A stretch of 64,000 nt of DNA from NCBI GenBank assembly GCA_054601695.1, contig BAAHQB010000002.1:744001-808000 (forward strand), given 5' to 3'. The notes under the pieces were generated by a model. That model saw only the letters and a program-made list of their open reading frames with translations. It was not told the DNA's origin and searched no databases. A program made the position numbers and the translations under genes. The number at the start of each line of letters is the position of its first letter. Positions within the stretch are counted from its first letter, which is position 1. Positions 1-64,000 of the stretch are shown here, one piece after another. Source of the DNA: Amorphochlora amoebiformis (lineage: Eukaryota; Cercozoa; Chlorarachniophyceae).

Positions 1-57
<57 letters not shown>

Positions 58-86
58 GCGTATATTTTAATTTGGAATAGATTTAG

Positions 87-138
<52 letters not shown>

Positions 139-610
139 ATGTGTCTGTGTGTGTGCGTATATAAATATACGTGTAAATACACATGTCTATATGAATATTC
201 AGGCAATAAATCGATTTCCGAGGTCCACAGAGTTAGGGATGAGATGACGCGTAAGATGGATGCAATGCAGGTTAGGATTAAAACTTGGGTTAGAAATATG
301 ATTAGGGCTAGGATTAGGGTAAGTAGGCTAGGATTAAGGTTACGTTTATGATAAGAACACTGTTAAGGTTAGGGTTGGAGTTGGGGTTTGGGTCAGTTAT
401 TAATGCCAAGCTTATTAGAGTCAGTGCTTTAGGGTTAGGATTAGGGTAGCACTTGGCTGATATTCAATAAGGATATATTTAGGGGCTAGGATTTAAGGTT
501 AGGGAAAGCGAAGGATTAAACAAGGGTCCCGGTGTTGTGTTCAAAAGTATGGTTTAGGCTTAGGGTAGGGTTTGATATAAGACTAGCTTTAGGTTGGGAA
601 AATATACTAC

Positions 611-642
<32 letters not shown>

Positions 643-729
643 ATATATATTATATAGGAATCATATCACAGGCAGCTGACTGCATCCAGGGCTTCCCATG
701 GTACACACAATATATTATATGTACCTTCT

Positions 730-787
<58 letters not shown>

Positions 788-961
788 GTGTGTGTGTGTG
801 TTTGTGTGTAATATTAGTATATTTGTGACGTATCCTCAACTCTAACACTAATTATAACCTAAGCTAAGGCCCTCGCTGCAATTAGGGTGCAAGCGACAAG
901 GACATCAGATGTAATATTAAATATACCAATATGTATATCTTATACTATATATATATATATT

Positions 962-1001
<40 letters not shown>

Positions 1002-1153
1002 GTTCATGTTCTTCTTACATGCGTATTGCACCTGCGTATGCGTATATGGAATGTATATATATATATATAAAATATGCGCACAATATATATATATATATAT
1101 ATATATACATATCTAGATACACACACACACACACATATATATGTATATATAAT

Positions 1154-1208
<55 letters not shown>

Positions 1209-1380
1209 TCCACGTTCTTCTTACGTGCGTATTGCAACTGCGTGTGCGTTATATGGAATCAATATATATGAAATATACAGATATACGATACAATATATAT
1301 ATATATATATATATATAGATGGGTTTATATATATATACATATATATATACATATTATATCTTTTTTTGTTAATATATTAT

Positions 1381-1437
<57 letters not shown>

Positions 1438-1495
1438 TATATATATATATATGTGTGTATTATATATATATACATATATATATATATACATACAA

Positions 1496-1542
<47 letters not shown>

Positions 1543-1558
1543 CATATATGTACAACAG
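1..1558. repeat. AT-array and telomere-like intronic or intergenic DNA at left edge
   Basis: The stretch holds several (AT)n arrays (1-50, 90-124, 735-775, 970-1000, 1165-1204, 1400-1430, 1500-1530) broken by more complex sequence. Positions 240-590 are rich in degenerate TTAGGG-like words. A block at about 1000-1060 recurs diverged at about 1200-1260 (both carry ttcttac.tgcgtattgca). A weak exon candidate at 203-222 has AG and GT borders, but its phase does not fit the next exon, so it is not counted. The promoter and first exon of the coiled-coil gene may lie here or upstream of the window. Confidence 0.6.
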
Positions 1559-36681
<35,123 letters not shown>

Positions 36682-37179
36682 ACTGTGCGAGATTCAGCGC
36701 CTGATTCCAGTGAACTCTCAGTTAATTGACACTTCTTCGAATTCAGGGACCCGACCAAGTTTAAAGGATATGCACGGTCTTACTCCTCATTATTCATCAC
36801 TTCCTGTGATACATCTAGATTTGATCACGCATTCCGAAGCCCAGCTAGCCTTAAAATTGTCCCTGGTATCGATAACGGATTCAATTTTGTCGATACATGA
36901 TCAGTCACCAGCCATATGACTTGACAATCTAGATGATTGAACTATCAATGACACTATTGTCTAAACACGATATCATGACATGATTCGTGATTTATTCTAG
37001 TTAACAACTTCTAATTACGTCTTGTGCTAATGCTAGTACTAATGATCCAGATGATCTAGATGATGTACTAGATGTATCATATTTGTGTAGAATACATACA
37101 TCAGTATATACTAGATATACTAGATACATGATATATATTGTATTGTATATATATATTTATATATATCTTGATATATAAC

Positions 37180-37220
<41 letters not shown>

Positions 37221-37285
37221 TAAATCAGACAAATATATTCTAGATATTTGTTATATATATAGATATATGTGTGTCACAGTGTGTG

Positions 37286-37341
<56 letters not shown>

Positions 37342-37496
37342 ATGCATATATACTGTATGTATGTTTGTGCACAACAAGCTAGATAAGGATAAAGACAACA
37401 TATAAACATCCAGAATAAAATAAAAATGTTACTATATAATATATTTATAATTAACTTACTAGTATATTAAAATACGTGTTCATATGTATAAATATG

Positions 37497-37539
<43 letters not shown>

Positions 37540-37659
37540 TGATTTACAACATATAAGCATATACGTAAATTAATCTATGTAACGAGGCTTTTTAAGAATG
37601 ATTTAAAGGTTAAGTTCGCATTTGCAAAACAACAGCGATATTGACATACAAATCATCCC
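36682..37659. other. convergent intergenic region
   Basis: This separates the 3' ends of the coiled-coil gene and PDCL. Positions 36682-37140 are non-repetitive and rich in CTAG/GATC-type words (gatgatctagatgatgtact). After 37140 (AT)n arrays resume with a (TG)n run at 37321-37340. No gene was recognised. An open frame through 36919 may belong to the upstream gene. Confidence 0.6.
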
Positions 37660-38562
37660 CTAGTAATCCTGCTTCAACTTCCTACCCTTCGAACCCCTCT
37701 TTGGTGGTTGATAAATATTCTTGTTTAGAATCCCTTTCTTTGCTAAGAACTCCACAACGTCCTTGTCCTCCCATCCCCTAGGAAAATGTTTAGTGACCTG
37801 TGGGATTGTGTGAGCTACATCCCCCCCGCGGTAGACTAGTAGCATAGGCAGGGCGATATCGGAGAAACCTTCGACCAGGTCGTTGGCTCGTGTGCGTAAG
37901 AACTTGACGTGGTGGAACTGTGGCGCTAGATCCTCCAGGATTAGATTCAAACGGATGCAAGACGGTATATGATTCCGGTACAAATGAACGACAATGTACA
38001 CTAGGTCATGCTCCTTCTCGGTTTCCTGTATGAATGCCGTTCTGCTCACGCGGTTAAACGATCCGAAGGTCGGCAGGGAGTTCTTGATGAGCTCGATCTG
38101 TTGCTTCTTATACTTGTCGAAGAACTCGTCATCGTCTTCGTCAAAGTCTTCGTCCTCGTCCTCATCACCCCCCTGTCTCGTAGATGCCCCCTTTTCCGCC
38201 TTGTTGACCGCCGCAACGAAGTTAGTTTTTCCCGTCGCTTTTTTCTTGATCTCCCGCTCCGCTCTCATTGCTGCCCTCAGATTCTTGAAGGCTTGTATCA
38301 TCTTGGCCTCCTCATAGTCAGCTTTGACTCCCTTGGGACCAGTGTTGCTAGCTTTTGATCCCTTCCGCACCTTAGGCATCATCCCAGCCGGTGGGCCGCC
38401 GCCTTTGCCCCCCATCCGCATATCTAGATCTCCGTCCTTGATTTTGCCTTCGTCCTGCTTCGCCTCTGCTGCCTTACGCTCATATTCTTCTGCAAGCTCC
38501 TGAAGCTTGACGTCGACATCGGAATCTGGGTCGGATTCCTCTCCATGATCGAGAGTCTCCAT
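37660..38562 (-). CDS. PDCL: phosducin-like protein (PhLP1/PDCL)
   Basis: An intronless frame of 300 codons runs from ATG 38562; an in-frame ATG at 38604 would add 14 residues. I prefer 38562 because it gives METLDHGEESDPDSDVD, like the acidic N-terminus of PhLP1. The conserved SNTGPKGVKADYEEAK segment lies near residues 93-108, followed by a helical part, an acidic stretch (DEDEDEDFDEDDDEF) and a thioredoxin-like domain in the C-terminal third (VYIVVHLYRNHIPSCIRLN, LPMLLVYRGGDV). The family assists CCT chaperonin in folding G-protein beta and other WD-repeat proteins in the cytosol. It is divergent from PP2A-A with about 480 bp between start codons. The tail ends in Lys/Arg-rich GSKGRKLKQDY. 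Family identity is secure. The nearest paralogue (PDCL rather than PDCL2/3) is inferred from the NTGPKGV motif. Confidence 0.93.
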   Translation of the reverse strand: METLDHGEESDPDSDVDVKLQELAEEYERKAAEAKQDEGKIKDGDLDMRMGGKGGGPPAGMMPKVRKGSKASNTGPKGVKADYEEAKMIQAFKNLRAAMRAEREIKKKATGKTNFVAAVNKAEKGASTRQGGDEDEDEDFDEDDDEFFDKYKKQQIELIKNSLPTFGSFNRVSRTAFIQETEKEHDLVYIVVHLYRNHIPSCIRLNLILEDLAPQFHHVKFLRTRANDLVEGFSDIALPMLLVYRGGDVAHTIPQVTKHFPRGWEDKDVVEFLAKKGILNKNIYQPPKRGSKGRKLKQDY

Positions 38563-39045
38563 TTCTGAGTTTATGCTATGTCCCGCGATAGTCCCACAAA
38601 TCATCCGGCCGAAAAGATATTCTCCGACGAAGAATTATTCTAGCCCAAAACCAACCTCAGGGAGGCGATCCCCGATATCCAGGAGCGCGGGTAAGCGACA
38701 AGAAACCTACCCAGGCTTCCCATTTCCACCTTTTTCTTCCGATAATTTCCGCGGTTTAGTGTTACATATTCCCATGACCGGTTTTACGGGTCGCGAATCT
38801 AGCGGAAATTTCCCTGAAAATGCAGATGAACTGGGAGTATTGGCTAAACCATCGTTTCCGACGATTTTCTCAGGAGGACTAAGGCCTTGAACGGTGGTGG
38901 GTTGATATGACAGGTAGTCTAATCATATATGTCTCAGAGTTAGATAAGACGAGGGAATTCGCATTTGGGGATCAGCTGGGCAGATATCCACACCGGTTTT
39001 TTGAACATCTCCACAATCTATTGACCAGAATCCAAGGTGGACCCC
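38563..39045. promoter_or_regulatory. shared divergent upstream region of PDCL and PP2A-A
   Basis: About 480 bp of AT-array-free sequence lie between the two start codons and must hold both promoters. I see no clear TATA box or other named motif. A long plus-strand open frame here (38573-38890) has no recognisable product and is taken as chance. Confidence 0.6.
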
Positions 39046-39606
39046 ATGAAAATTCTCAAGGAGGACCTGGAGGATGAGGACCCAGCAGTTCAAATCGAGG
39101 CAGCTAAGAGGATCATGTATATCGGTACGCGACTAACACAAGTTCATTGGCCGAAGTGTGTTTGATTCGCTGTCATATTCAGCCAAGGCTCTTGGCCCGC
39201 AGAAATCCAGGACAGAGTTAGTTGAGTATCTAGAAGGTGATATCCTACGTATTAAAGCATTACTTTGTTGACATAAGGGCTAATTCTCATCGTATCAGGG
39301 TATATGAAATCGGATAACGATGAGGCGTTGGTTGCCATCGGGAAACAGATGAAGGAGGTGGCCAAGGTTAGTTTCAAGGAACAGCTAGATCAGCTCATGT
39401 ATTTAATCTTTGTATCTCCCGTCACCCAGTACGTTGGAGGTAAGGAGCACCTCGGGTCTTTAGTACCCGTGCTGGAAAAGTTAGCTTTCCAAGAAGAGAC
39501 CGTCGTGTGCGAAGCGGTGAGTACATGCGTAGAAGCCGTACCTCAATTGTGTATCCCCTGTCCATGATCCGTATCCCTTATCCAGGAATGTGTCGATAAA
39601 TTACAC

Positions 39607-39658
<52 letters not shown>

Positions 39659-39703
39659 AGGAATAGATTATCTTAAATATGTACCTATGTTCATTTGAAA
39701 TAA

Positions 39704-39757
<54 letters not shown>

Positions 39758-39883
39758 ATGTATACCTATGTATTCATCTTACGTATTCGTATCAATAAAA
39801 TAAGGTTTATGAACGTTTTGTCTGTTTCTATATGTGACACGAATATTATCATTATGAAAATCTTGAAAAACTACATATTTATT

Positions 39884-39932
<49 letters not shown>

Positions 39933-41663
39933 GTATATATTTACATATATATATATATATATAGGTTAAAATATTACACGTTATCTGTTCAGGCTTCCGA
40001 CTCGATGGCGTCGATTATTAGCGACATGGGTTCTAGCGAAGTGGAGAAAACTGTCATGCCCTCCCTTGAAAGTCAGATATCCGGAGTATATACCTCTGTA
40101 AATCCATTATTATTTCATATTTCTAGTGTGTGCATCATTATCCCAGTTCCTCACATTCGAACGTTGATGATTCCATCTTATCCAACGTCAAACTTTTTAC
40201 TCAGAAATGGCTACAGCAGAGTGGTTCCAGCCTAGGGTTAGCGTCTGCCCATTATTCCCTAAAGCTTATCCCAAAGTGGGAGAGCAATCACAGGAAAAGA
40301 TCGTGAAGTGGTTCTCTTCTCTCTGTAAGGACGAGAATCCTATGGTAAAGAAAGCGGCTCTAGTCAACATGGGTATGTTATGTATATTTTCATGATATAT
40401 TCTGGATCTAAATGTTCCGGATTCTAATGTTCGAATTCTTCAGGGAAACTCTCTAATTCGATGGGGAAGAAAAAGATCGGGGAGACTATGCTGGTGAAGC
40501 TTAAGGATGTGTGCGAGGAGGATTCAGACCTCGTACGCCTGTTTGCCGTGGATATTTGCAAGGAGATGCTGGAGACCTTCAACGATACTAAGGAGTTCAC
40601 TTCCAACTTATGGCCCATCATCAAGCAGCTCTCAGAGGATTCCTCATGGAGAGTGAGAAAGGAACTCGCCACCTCTCTCCCAAAGTTTGCCAAGACCGCT
40701 GGTCAAGCTATGGCTGCCAAGGAGATCCTACCGATCTTTGTCGCGCTTCTGCAGGACCGAGAATCGGAGGTTAAAATCGCGGCGACAGCCAACCTCGTGA
40801 AACTTTGCGAAGAGTGCAAGAGTAAGGAAGGGCTTGTTCAAGTCGTCCACGTTCTCCGCGATCTTATCGAAGATGCGAGCCAGGTGGTTAGAGCTTCCGT
40901 GTCGAAGTCGCTAGGGGATCTGGCTATCATGTCGGACGGCAAGACGACCGAGGGGCTCATCTTCGACGTGATGAAGCTCGCTGTCAAGGATGAGGACTCG
41001 GTCGTGCGCTGTAACACACTTGAATCTATTCAAAGGATCGCTGGAAACCTCAAGTCAGCCCCCGCTACCCTCCTGCAAGTTCTACAACCGTTCGCCTCCG
41101 ACCCTAAGTGGAGAGTTCGGCGGGAGTATCTCAAAGCCTCAACGGCTTTCGCTGCCATCGCCGCTGGGAGCGATAACGACGGCTACGATTCTAAGCTTAC
41201 TTCCAACTTGATCGAGTGTCTCTCTGATCACATTAGCTCGATACGTGAGGAGGCTTGTGTCCAACTCGCAGCCCTCGTAAAGCTCAAGGGAAACACATGG
41301 GGTGTGAAAAAGCTTCTTCCAGAGGCGCTGAAGTCAGTGAGCCAAACAGATCTCGCCGAGCAATCGAATTACATCACGCGAATGACTGGACTTATTCTTC
41401 TCGAGAATGTCAGCCAGCATCTCTCCGCTCAGCAAATCACGGAGCACGTGTGTCCGTTCGTCGAGCAATGTCTCAAGGACGGCGTTGAGAACGTTCGATT
41501 CAAGGCAGCCCGTGCAGCTGCCACAATAATACCACTTCTCTCCAAGAAGGTTGTGCGGGAAAGGATAGTGCCGGCGTTGGAGGCGGTGCAGAAGGGGGAG
41601 CAAGATACAGATATTCTATTCTTTTCAGAGCAAGCTCTCCATATCGCCTCACAAAAAAAGTGA
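39046..41663 (+). CDS. PPP2R1A: PP2A scaffold subunit A (PR65), HEAT-repeat protein
   Basis: Seven exons join in phase: 39046-39124, 39183-39236, 39299-39366, 39430-39516, 39993-40071, 40205-40372, 40444-41663. The total is 1,755 nt, 584 residues, close to the usual ~589. Signature segments in order are [58 protein letters not shown] with [48 protein letters not shown]-free SLEKMATAEWF at the 40071/40205 junction, [37 protein letters not shown] and [15 protein letters not shown]. These are HEAT repeats that scaffold the catalytic and B subunits. The intron 39367-39429 is only 63 nt and AT-array-free, whereas the 476-nt intron before 39993 holds AT arrays and a (TTA)n run. The gene is convergent with the SNF2 gene. 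The exon 5 donor (A|GTCAGA) was chosen because it restores the PR65 alignment. Confidence 0.95.
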
Positions 41664-42244
41664 GCAAGTTGATGATGCTGGTTCGCTGATGGACTGTCTA
41701 CCTGTGGACAAGAGGTAAAAGGAGCATGGCAAGAACCTACATTCGTCCTTTATTAAAGAGGTGAAGCTGTCCGCTGATCTGTGTGGCGTTGTGATTCCGA
41801 ATTTTTGGATTGTACATCGAGTCTTCGACTCAAGCTGCCATGCAGAACCGGTACCAGCAGGGCTCAATTTGGACGAGGCCCATGTGTGAGCGATATCCTG
41901 GCTAGCTTGCAAAAGCGTGAATCTTGATGTTATGTTGATGAATATACAAATTAACTTAACCTAAGCTCAAGCATATATATATATACATACATATATGTGT
42001 ATATATATATATATATATGTATGTACATATATATATATATATAGTCTTCATGTACTATAAATATATATACACATACATATATATACATATATACATATAT
42101 ATCTAGTACATAGTATACATATATATATATCTAGTATATGTTACTATAATATGTACATATATATATATACGATATAAAGATATCGATATATACTTATATG
42201 TAAAGTATAACTAGATAAGTACATGTGTATAAACATATATATCC

Positions 42245-42300
<56 letters not shown>

Positions 42301-42846
42301 AGATATATCACCGGTGATATATATGTACATATATTTAAAAAATAATAAAGATATCGATATATACTAATATATATATTATATAAGTATATATACTAGATAT
42401 ATATATATATATATATCTAGATATATATATCTAGATATATATCTAGTATATATATCTAAATATATATATATATATATATATCTAGATATATCTGTATTTA
42501 TATACTCTAGATACTGGATACACATACACGAGACTAGCTAGACTAGTAGTAAGAGTCTCTCAGAGCTAGCTGTACGTAGTAGCCCGCGCAAGTCTAGCAA
42601 GTTCTTCTAGACTAGATCTAGAGTACAAGTTTATCTGACTATGTCTGTATTTAGTTCGAGTTTTTCTCTAGAATGATTTTCTATCTAGACTATCCTAGTA
42701 TCTAGACTATGATCTAAATGTTACGAGTTTTTCCAATCGAACTTTCATATATATATATGCATATGATCATTGGCAGATTCATTGCTCACGCTCAGGCACG
42801 GAATTAGATGATCCTAGATATTCTACATGTTGGCACTGCTGAAACA
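41664..42846. other. convergent intergenic region with CTAG-rich repeats
   Basis: After about 300 bp of ordinary sequence, 41970-42500 is AT array punctuated by tatatctagatatat palindromes. Positions 42500-42740 continue as CTAG-rich but mixed sequence (gactagctagactag). No gene was seen. Confidence 0.65.
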
Positions 42847-60910
<18,064 letters not shown>

Positions 60911-61717
60911 ATTCGACGTGCGGAAGAAGCCCTGCCAGGCATCGGAGTCAAGCCCTCTCCCGAAATATTGCTGGATTCCGAAGAATCTTTTGAGTTCCAG
61001 GCCGAAATTCATTCTGGATTCCGGTCTGTGGCAGCTCGGCAGCCTCTCGGTTACGGGCCTCGGTGTCCTTCTACAACCATTTTCCAATCTCCAAGACCTT
61101 CCTTTGGGACATTGACCCCAGCAATATCCTACAAGCACCAAATCCTAAACCCCTCGAAGAAAAACGGAAAAATCCTAAGGATTTAATCAAAAGTAAGTAT
61201 CCCTAGGAGGACCAGGACAAAAGCGAAACATATGCTGGGGACGTACCAGAAGCTAGGGGAAGGTCGATCTCGATCGCCAATTCCAATGGGTAGGAGGGAA
61301 AGGAAGAGGGGAGGAGATAGAGGGGGGGAAACCGACTGGATGGATGTCGTGGAGGTGAAGAATGCGCCGCCGCTTGAGTTGAACTTAAAGGGGTTGAAGA
61401 TTACCAGCCCAAGGGTATTGTAGGTTGTAAATATGTGTAGGGTGTGTACAATGTATGTATGTATGTATTCGTATTCGTATCTATGTGTAGGTATGAATAT
61501 CATGTAATGTAATGTGCTTTTGTTTTTGCTGTCTTCCGAAAAAGAGGCGAGAGAAGAGGAAAGGAAACATATTTAAAAGAAACTTAAAAACCATGAAATT
61601 AAATGCAATTGTGTGTATATGTTACGCACTTATAATGCTTACGAGGCAAACTTTCAATCTGTCAACTTTTTGTTTATTAATCACATTTTCGATCACAGGA
61701 ATATAATAAAATGAAGA

Positions 61718-61771
<54 letters not shown>

Positions 61772-61867
61772 GTTTATATGTGCATATGTAAAAATATATA
61801 TATATGTACATATATATACATATATATATATGTTATATATAATATATATATATATATATATATGTAC

Positions 61868-61919
<52 letters not shown>

Positions 61920-62042
61920 ATGTGTACATAAATGTGTATACTATCTAACATACATATACCTATACGTGAAAAGTTGCGCATATAATATATATGTATAAAC
62001 ATATAGCATAAAAATATTTAATTATGTGAATATGCACATACA

Positions 62043-62099
<57 letters not shown>

Positions 62100-62124
62100 T
62101 ATATTATGTTTGTGTGTGTATATA

Positions 62125-62180
<56 letters not shown>

Positions 62181-62203
62181 TATATATATATATTATATAT
62201 ATA

Positions 62204-62246
<43 letters not shown>

Positions 62247-62276
62247 AATATATATATATATGTTATATTTACATTA

Positions 62277-62316
<40 letters not shown>

Positions 62317-62387
62317 AATATATACATGTATATTCACATACATATATATGTGTGTGGATATTTGTTTACCTATATGTATATATTTGC

Positions 62388-62431
<44 letters not shown>

Positions 62432-62463
62432 ATATATTATATATATATATATATTATTATACA

Positions 62464-62494
<31 letters not shown>

Positions 62495-62547
62495 AAAAAA
62501 AATATGTGTGTATATATAATTACATATTTACATCGCAATGTTAACAG
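60911..62547. other. region between SNF2 gene start and a plus-strand exon
   Basis: From 60911 to 61700 the sequence is AT-array-free and probably holds the SNF2 promoter. On the plus strand, 60986-61206 is open with no ATG and reads FYNHFPISKTFLWDID then NILQAPNPKPLEEKRKNPK; a strong-looking GTAAGT stands at 61191. A second plus frame 61232-61423 (MLGTYQKLGEGRSRSP, RRERKRGGDRGG) follows. Neither product was recognised, and linking them would need an intron of about 30 nt. From 61710 to 62500 the sequence is AT arrays. Confidence 0.4.
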
Positions 62548-62598
62548 GGGGAGGCAGACAGGTACATGAACGCGGGAAAAACTCTTGAGAAAGTCAAG
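62548..62598 (+). CDS. single exon of an unidentified plus-strand gene
   Basis: 51 nt with acceptor ttaacag and donor AAG|GTTATC, phase 0 at both ends, reading GEADRYMNAGKTLEKVK. Style and composition match the exons of the left-hand coiled-coil gene. The following intron has degenerate telomere-like repeats. No start or neighbouring exon is certain. Confidence 0.45.

Positions 62599-64000
<1,402 letters not shown>

Noticed and set aside
660-700. Candidate exon after atcacag near 670
   Set aside because: The frame is short, the donor is ambiguous and the phase cannot be tied to neighbouring exons.
38573-38890. Plus-strand frame upstream of PP2A-A
   Set aside because: It lies in the divergent promoter region and has no family resemblance; its end is followed by ordinary non-coding sequence.
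61183-61503. Minus-strand 106-residue frame upstream of the SNF2 gene
   Set aside because: No homology was seen and its codon content looks non-coding; it could be part of a 5' leader, but nothing supports translation.

Overview
This is nuclear DNA from a eukaryote. Protein-coding exons with GT-AG splice borders are separated by introns that are mostly long (AT)n/(TA)n arrays, fringed by short (TG)n/(CA)n tracts. No bacterial gene layout, rRNA or tRNA gene was recognised. The intron density, very short exons, degenerate TTAGGG-like tracts and a Ty1/copia-type element suggest a protist or alga with an expanded genome. The sequence alone does not name the lineage.

Layout. About 1.56-36.7 kb (+): one very long coiled-coil gene. 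I trace 57 exons whose reading phases fit end to end (about 4.4 kb coding, about 1,468 residues, 5' end not found); its largest exon (15242-16261) is a heptad-repeat minisatellite. A 1.37-kb non-autonomous copia-like element (28071-29442) sits in one intron. 37.66-38.56 kb (-): an intronless phosducin-like protein (PhLP1/PDCL). 39.05-41.66 kb (+): the PP2A scaffold subunit A/PR65, seven exons, 584 residues, divergent from PDCL across about 480 bp. 42.85-60.91 kb (-): a 25-exon DESH-box SNF2 annealing helicase of the SMARCAL1/ZRANB3 group, reconstructed in frame to 725 residues, with exons as short as 22 nt. 62.5-64 kb (+): first small exons of what may be another coiled-coil gene.

The PDCL-PP2A island (37.6-41.7 kb) is compact, and one PP2A-A intron is only 63 nt, whereas the flanking genes are swollen more than eight-fold by AT arrays. 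Dispersed repeats of about 190-490 bp with TGTTAGCGCAGCGGTA-like inverted ends lie in several introns, and one of their ends is shared with the LTR of the copia-like element. PDCL (a CCT chaperonin co-factor) and PP2A-A are both general signalling/assembly factors, but nothing here shows a functional link between the genes beyond position.

Exon borders were read by eye from splice dinucleotides, phase continuity and family similarity; transcript data would be needed to fix them.
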